Part shown: positions 61,720-64,000 of the stretch, piece after piece
Layout of the letters: each line of letters opens with the position of its first letter
Position numbering within the stretch: the stretch's first letter is position 1
Notes under the pieces: model-generated
What the model was told of the DNA's origin: nothing
What the model saw: the letters and a program-made list of their open reading frames with translations, nothing else
Databases searched by the model: none
Assembly: GCF_007993935.1 (NCBI RefSeq)
Contig: NZ_VITY01000002.1
Location: forward strand, 310,001-374,000
Length of the DNA stretch: 64,000 nt
From: Bradyrhizobium macuxiense
GTDB taxonomy: Bacteria > Pseudomonadota > Alphaproteobacteria > Rhizobiales > Xanthobacteraceae
Reading direction: 5' to 3'
Position numbers and translations under genes: made by a program

Positions 61720-62994
61720 TTAGTGCTTGCCGGCTCCCATGTAACCGAACAGGAAGCCCGCCACCTTGCGCTTCTGGATTTCCTCGCTGCCCTCGGTGAT
61801 GCGATAGCGGCGGTGATGGCGGTAGATGTGCTCGAACGGCTTGTGACGCGAATAGCCCATGCCGCCATGCACCTGCATCGCGCGGTCGGCGGCCTCGCAG
61901 CACAGCCGGTTTGCCCAGTAATTGCACATCGAGACCCGGTCCGACAGCGTGTGCTCGACCTGCGCCTGGGTCAGCTGATCCATCTCCCACGCCGTCTTGC
62001 GGATCAAGAGCCGCAGCATCTCGGCCTGGGTCGCGAGCTCGACCAGCGGCCACTGGATCGCCTGGTTCTCGGCCAGCGCCTTGCCGAACGGCTTGCGCTC
62101 GCGGGCATACTTCACGCTCTCGTTGATGCAGTAGACCGCGGCGCCGAGCGAGCTTGCCGCCTGGCGGATCCGGTTCTCGTGGACGAAGCATTGCGCCAGC
62201 GACAGGCCGCGGCCGACCTCGCCGAACTGCGCATCCTCAGGCACGAACACGTCGGTGAAGCTGACGCGCGGATGATCGGTCGGCATGTTGAAGGTCCACA
62301 TATACTCCTCGACCTTCACGCCCTCCGATTTCGCCGGCACCAGGAAGCAGCTGATACCGCGGGCGTCGCCGTCATTGCCCGACGTGCGGGCAAACAGCGC
62401 GCAGTGCGTCGCGACATGCATGCCCGTCGTCCACATCTTCTCGCCGTTGATGATCCAGCCCTTGACGTTGTCGCGGGTTGCCTGCACCGCCTTGGTTTCC
62501 ATATGCGTCGCGTCCGAGCCGTGGTCGGGCTCGGTGAGGCCGAACGTGATGCGGTACTTGCCGGTGATCGAGCCATCGATCATCGCCTTCTGCTCGTCGG
62601 TGCCATAGCGATCGAGCATGGTCACAATGGGGAGATTGCCGACGATCGAATGCTCATTCTGCAGATCGTTGTGCAGGCCGAGCCCCTTCGAGGCGAAATG
62701 CTCGCGGATCACCGCCATCCAGAGGTTGGAGCCGTCCCTGCCGCCGTAGCGCTTGGGGATCGCGAAGCGCAGATGGCCGGCGGCATCGGCCAGGTTCTTG
62801 GCCTTGCGCAGCAGGAGCTCCCATTCATGGCGCGGCAGGCCGCCCTTGTCGAAATCGGTGCGCGCCCATTCGCGGCGATGATCGAAGAAGCGGATGTTGT
62901 CATCAACCGCTTCCAGCGGCTTGATCTCGCGTTCGATGAATTGGTCGAGCTCGGCGAGATAGGCTGTCAGGTCAGCCGGCAGATTGAAATCCAA
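61720..62994 (-). CDS. Acyl-CoA dehydrogenase family protein
   Basis: 424 aa flavoprotein. The start codon is TTG at 62994 with GGGAG eight bases upstream; the start MDFNLPADLTAYLAELDQF matches the family and no ATG lies close downstream. Segments: YRITFGLTEPDHGSDATHMET (flavin contact), WIINGEKMWTTGMH, VSFTDVFVPEDAQFGEVG, QVHGGMGYSRHKPFEHIYRHHRRYRITEGSEEIQKRKVAGFLFG (C-terminal region carrying the catalytic acidic cluster). It oxidises an acyl-CoA to the enoyl-CoA. It is divergent from the enoyl-CoA hydratase gene. Confidence 0.93.
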   Translation of the reverse strand: MDFNLPADLTAYLAELDQFIEREIKPLEAVDDNIRFFDHRREWARTDFDKGGLPRHEWELLLRKAKNLADAAGHLRFAIPKRYGGRDGSNLWMAVIREHFASKGLGLHNDLQNEHSIVGNLPIVTMLDRYGTDEQKAMIDGSITGKYRITFGLTEPDHGSDATHMETKAVQATRDNVKGWIINGEKMWTTGMHVATHCALFARTSGNDGDARGISCFLVPAKSEGVKVEEYMWTFNMPTDHPRVSFTDVFVPEDAQFGEVGRGLSLAQCFVHENRIRQAASSLGAAVYCINESVKYARERKPFGKALAENQAIQWPLVELATQAEMLRLLIRKTAWEMDQLTQAQVEHTLSDRVSMCNYWANRLCCEAADRAMQVHGGMGYSRHKPFEHIYRHHRRYRITEGSEEIQKRKVAGFLFGYMGAGKH

Positions 62995-63214
62995 GGCGGT
63001 CTCTCCCGAAGATTTTGTTGATTCTGGTTTTGCGTTTAGACGCTATCGCGTATCCGCGTTCGGATCGATTAAGGTGAGAAGCACGCGGCCAAGTCAAGCA
63101 GGCCGGTGAGGCTTGCGCGCGCGGTCGCGTTGCGTAATTGGATGGCACGGAACGGCGCGCAGGCGCTAGGATATCGGCAATATTCTTCGCCGCAGAAAAT
63201 CGACGGGAGCAAAC

Positions 63215-63994
63215 ATGGATCTGAAATTCTCCAAGGTGACGCGCAAGGGTCCCATCACCATCGTGACGCTGTCGCGGCCCGAGGTTTACAACGCGCTGCA
63301 CATCGACGCGCATTTCGAGCTCAACAAGGTGTTCGACGACTTCTCCGCCGATCCCGAGCAGTGGGTCGCGATCGTCACCGGCGCCGGCGACAAGGCGTTC
63401 TGCGCCGGCAACGACCTGAAATGGCAGGCCGCCGGCGGCAAGCGCGGCTGGGACAAGGGCGGCTTCGCCGGCCTCACCACCCGCTTCGACTGCGACAAGC
63501 CGATCATCGCCGCCGTCAACGGCGTCGCGATGGGCGGCGGGTTCGAGGTCGCGCTGGCCTGCGACCTGATCATTGCCGCCGAGAATGCGACCTTCGCCCT
63601 GCCCGAACCACGCGTCGGCCTCGCCGCGCTCGCCGGCGGCCTGCAGCGGCTGCCGCGGCAGATCGGGCTCAAGCGCGCCATGGGCATGATCCTGACCGCG
63701 CGCCACGTCAGCGCCAAGGAAGGTCTCGAGCTCGGCTTCGTCAACGAGGTGGTGCCGCAGGGCGAGGCGCTGGCCGCCGCCGAGCGCTGGGCCGAGACCA
63801 TCACCAAGAACTCGCCGATGTCGATCCGCGCTTCCAAGCAGGCGATCCAGAAGGGCCTCGAGGTCTCGCTAGAACAGGCCATGGCCGAGCAGCGCGAATA
63901 TCCGGCGGTAAAGGCGATGGCCGCCTCGCAGGATTACATCGAGGGTCCGAAGGCGTTTTCGGAGAAGCGGCCGCCGAAGTGGCTGGGGCGGTGA
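63215..63994 (+). CDS. Enoyl-CoA hydratase-family protein
   Basis: 259 aa, complete, with the stop just before the right edge. CGGGAGC ribosome site. Both catalytic glutamates are present (E111 in MGGGFEVALACD, E131 in ALPEPRVGL) with the oxyanion motif AFCAGNDLK. A typical hydratase, unlike the paralogue at 57456. C-terminal RPPKWLGR is usual. With the divergent dehydrogenase it can carry out two consecutive beta-oxidation steps. Confidence 0.94.
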   Translation: MDLKFSKVTRKGPITIVTLSRPEVYNALHIDAHFELNKVFDDFSADPEQWVAIVTGAGDKAFCAGNDLKWQAAGGKRGWDKGGFAGLTTRFDCDKPIIAAVNGVAMGGGFEVALACDLIIAAENATFALPEPRVGLAALAGGLQRLPRQIGLKRAMGMILTARHVSAKEGLELGFVNEVVPQGEALAAAERWAETITKNSPMSIRASKQAIQKGLEVSLEQAMAEQREYPAVKAMAASQDYIEGPKAFSEKRPPKWLGR

Positions 63995-64000
63995 GCGCCT

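Overview
The window is high-GC alphaproteobacterial chromosome, most likely Bradyrhizobium or a close relative in the Nitrobacteraceae. The reasons are the hopanoid genes (hpnC-D-E, hpnN, and hpnP beside eutB/eutC), two LivFGMHJ-type uptake operons, an aromatic hpa operon, and several intergenic inverted-repeat families typical of these genomes. Nothing suggests a phage, plasmid, integron or CRISPR locus. No tRNA or rRNA was seen. The left edge cuts hpnE.

Layout. (1) 1-2.6 kb: squalene branch of hopanoid synthesis, hpnC-hpnD-hpnE, minus strand with overlapping ends. (2) 2.8-4.0 kb: two small exported proteins of unknown role. (3) 4.0-10.6 kb: hopanoid exporter hpnN, then eutB-hpnP-eutC, with the C-2 hopanoid methylase gene lying between the two ethanolamine ammonia-lyase subunit genes. 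(4) 10.9-14.3 kb: a chemoreceptor and a diguanylate cyclase. (5) 14.35-21.1 kb: a three-gene cluster of a transglutaminase, a circularly permuted ATP-grasp/alpha-E fusion and a transglutaminase/DUF2126 amidoligase fusion. This looks like an uncharacterised peptide-bond-making or remodelling system and is the most interesting locus. (6) 21.3-31.5 kb: an SGNH hydrolase, then an operon of solute-binding protein, LivH, a LivM-LivG fusion, LivF, an Ldh2-type dehydrogenase, an HpcH/HpaI aldolase and a UxaA-family dehydratase, with a divergent GntR/FCD regulator. (7) 31.5-39.9 kb: hpaR divergent from hpaH-F-E-D, an FAH-family enzyme and a ThDP enzyme (homoprotocatechuate meta-cleavage), then a convergent MFS carrier. 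(8) 40.1-41.6 kb: alkB with a second 2-oxoglutarate oxygenase. (9) 41.8-48.5 kb: a second Liv-type transporter with an amidase and a DUF2848 protein. (10) 48.7-52.6 kb: a DUF35/thiolase/SDR operon and a Tat-exported SMP-30-like lactonase. (11) 52.8-55.6 kb: PEP carboxylase. (12) 55.8-64 kb: acyl-CoA metabolism (two acyl-CoA synthetases, two crotonases, a dienoyl-CoA-reductase-like SDR, an acyl-CoA dehydrogenase) and a GFA-domain protein.

How it fits together. The left part makes and places membrane hopanoids and may tie 2-methylation to stress and B12-dependent ethanolamine use. The rest is mainly nutrient scavenging: uptake of small organic acids or amides feeding lyases, hydratases and beta-oxidation-like steps, as expected of a soil oligotroph. 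Compact inverted repeats sit next to gene 3' ends or inside operons, and none is seen in a divergent promoter gap. All functional calls come from reading the protein sequences; no database search was run.
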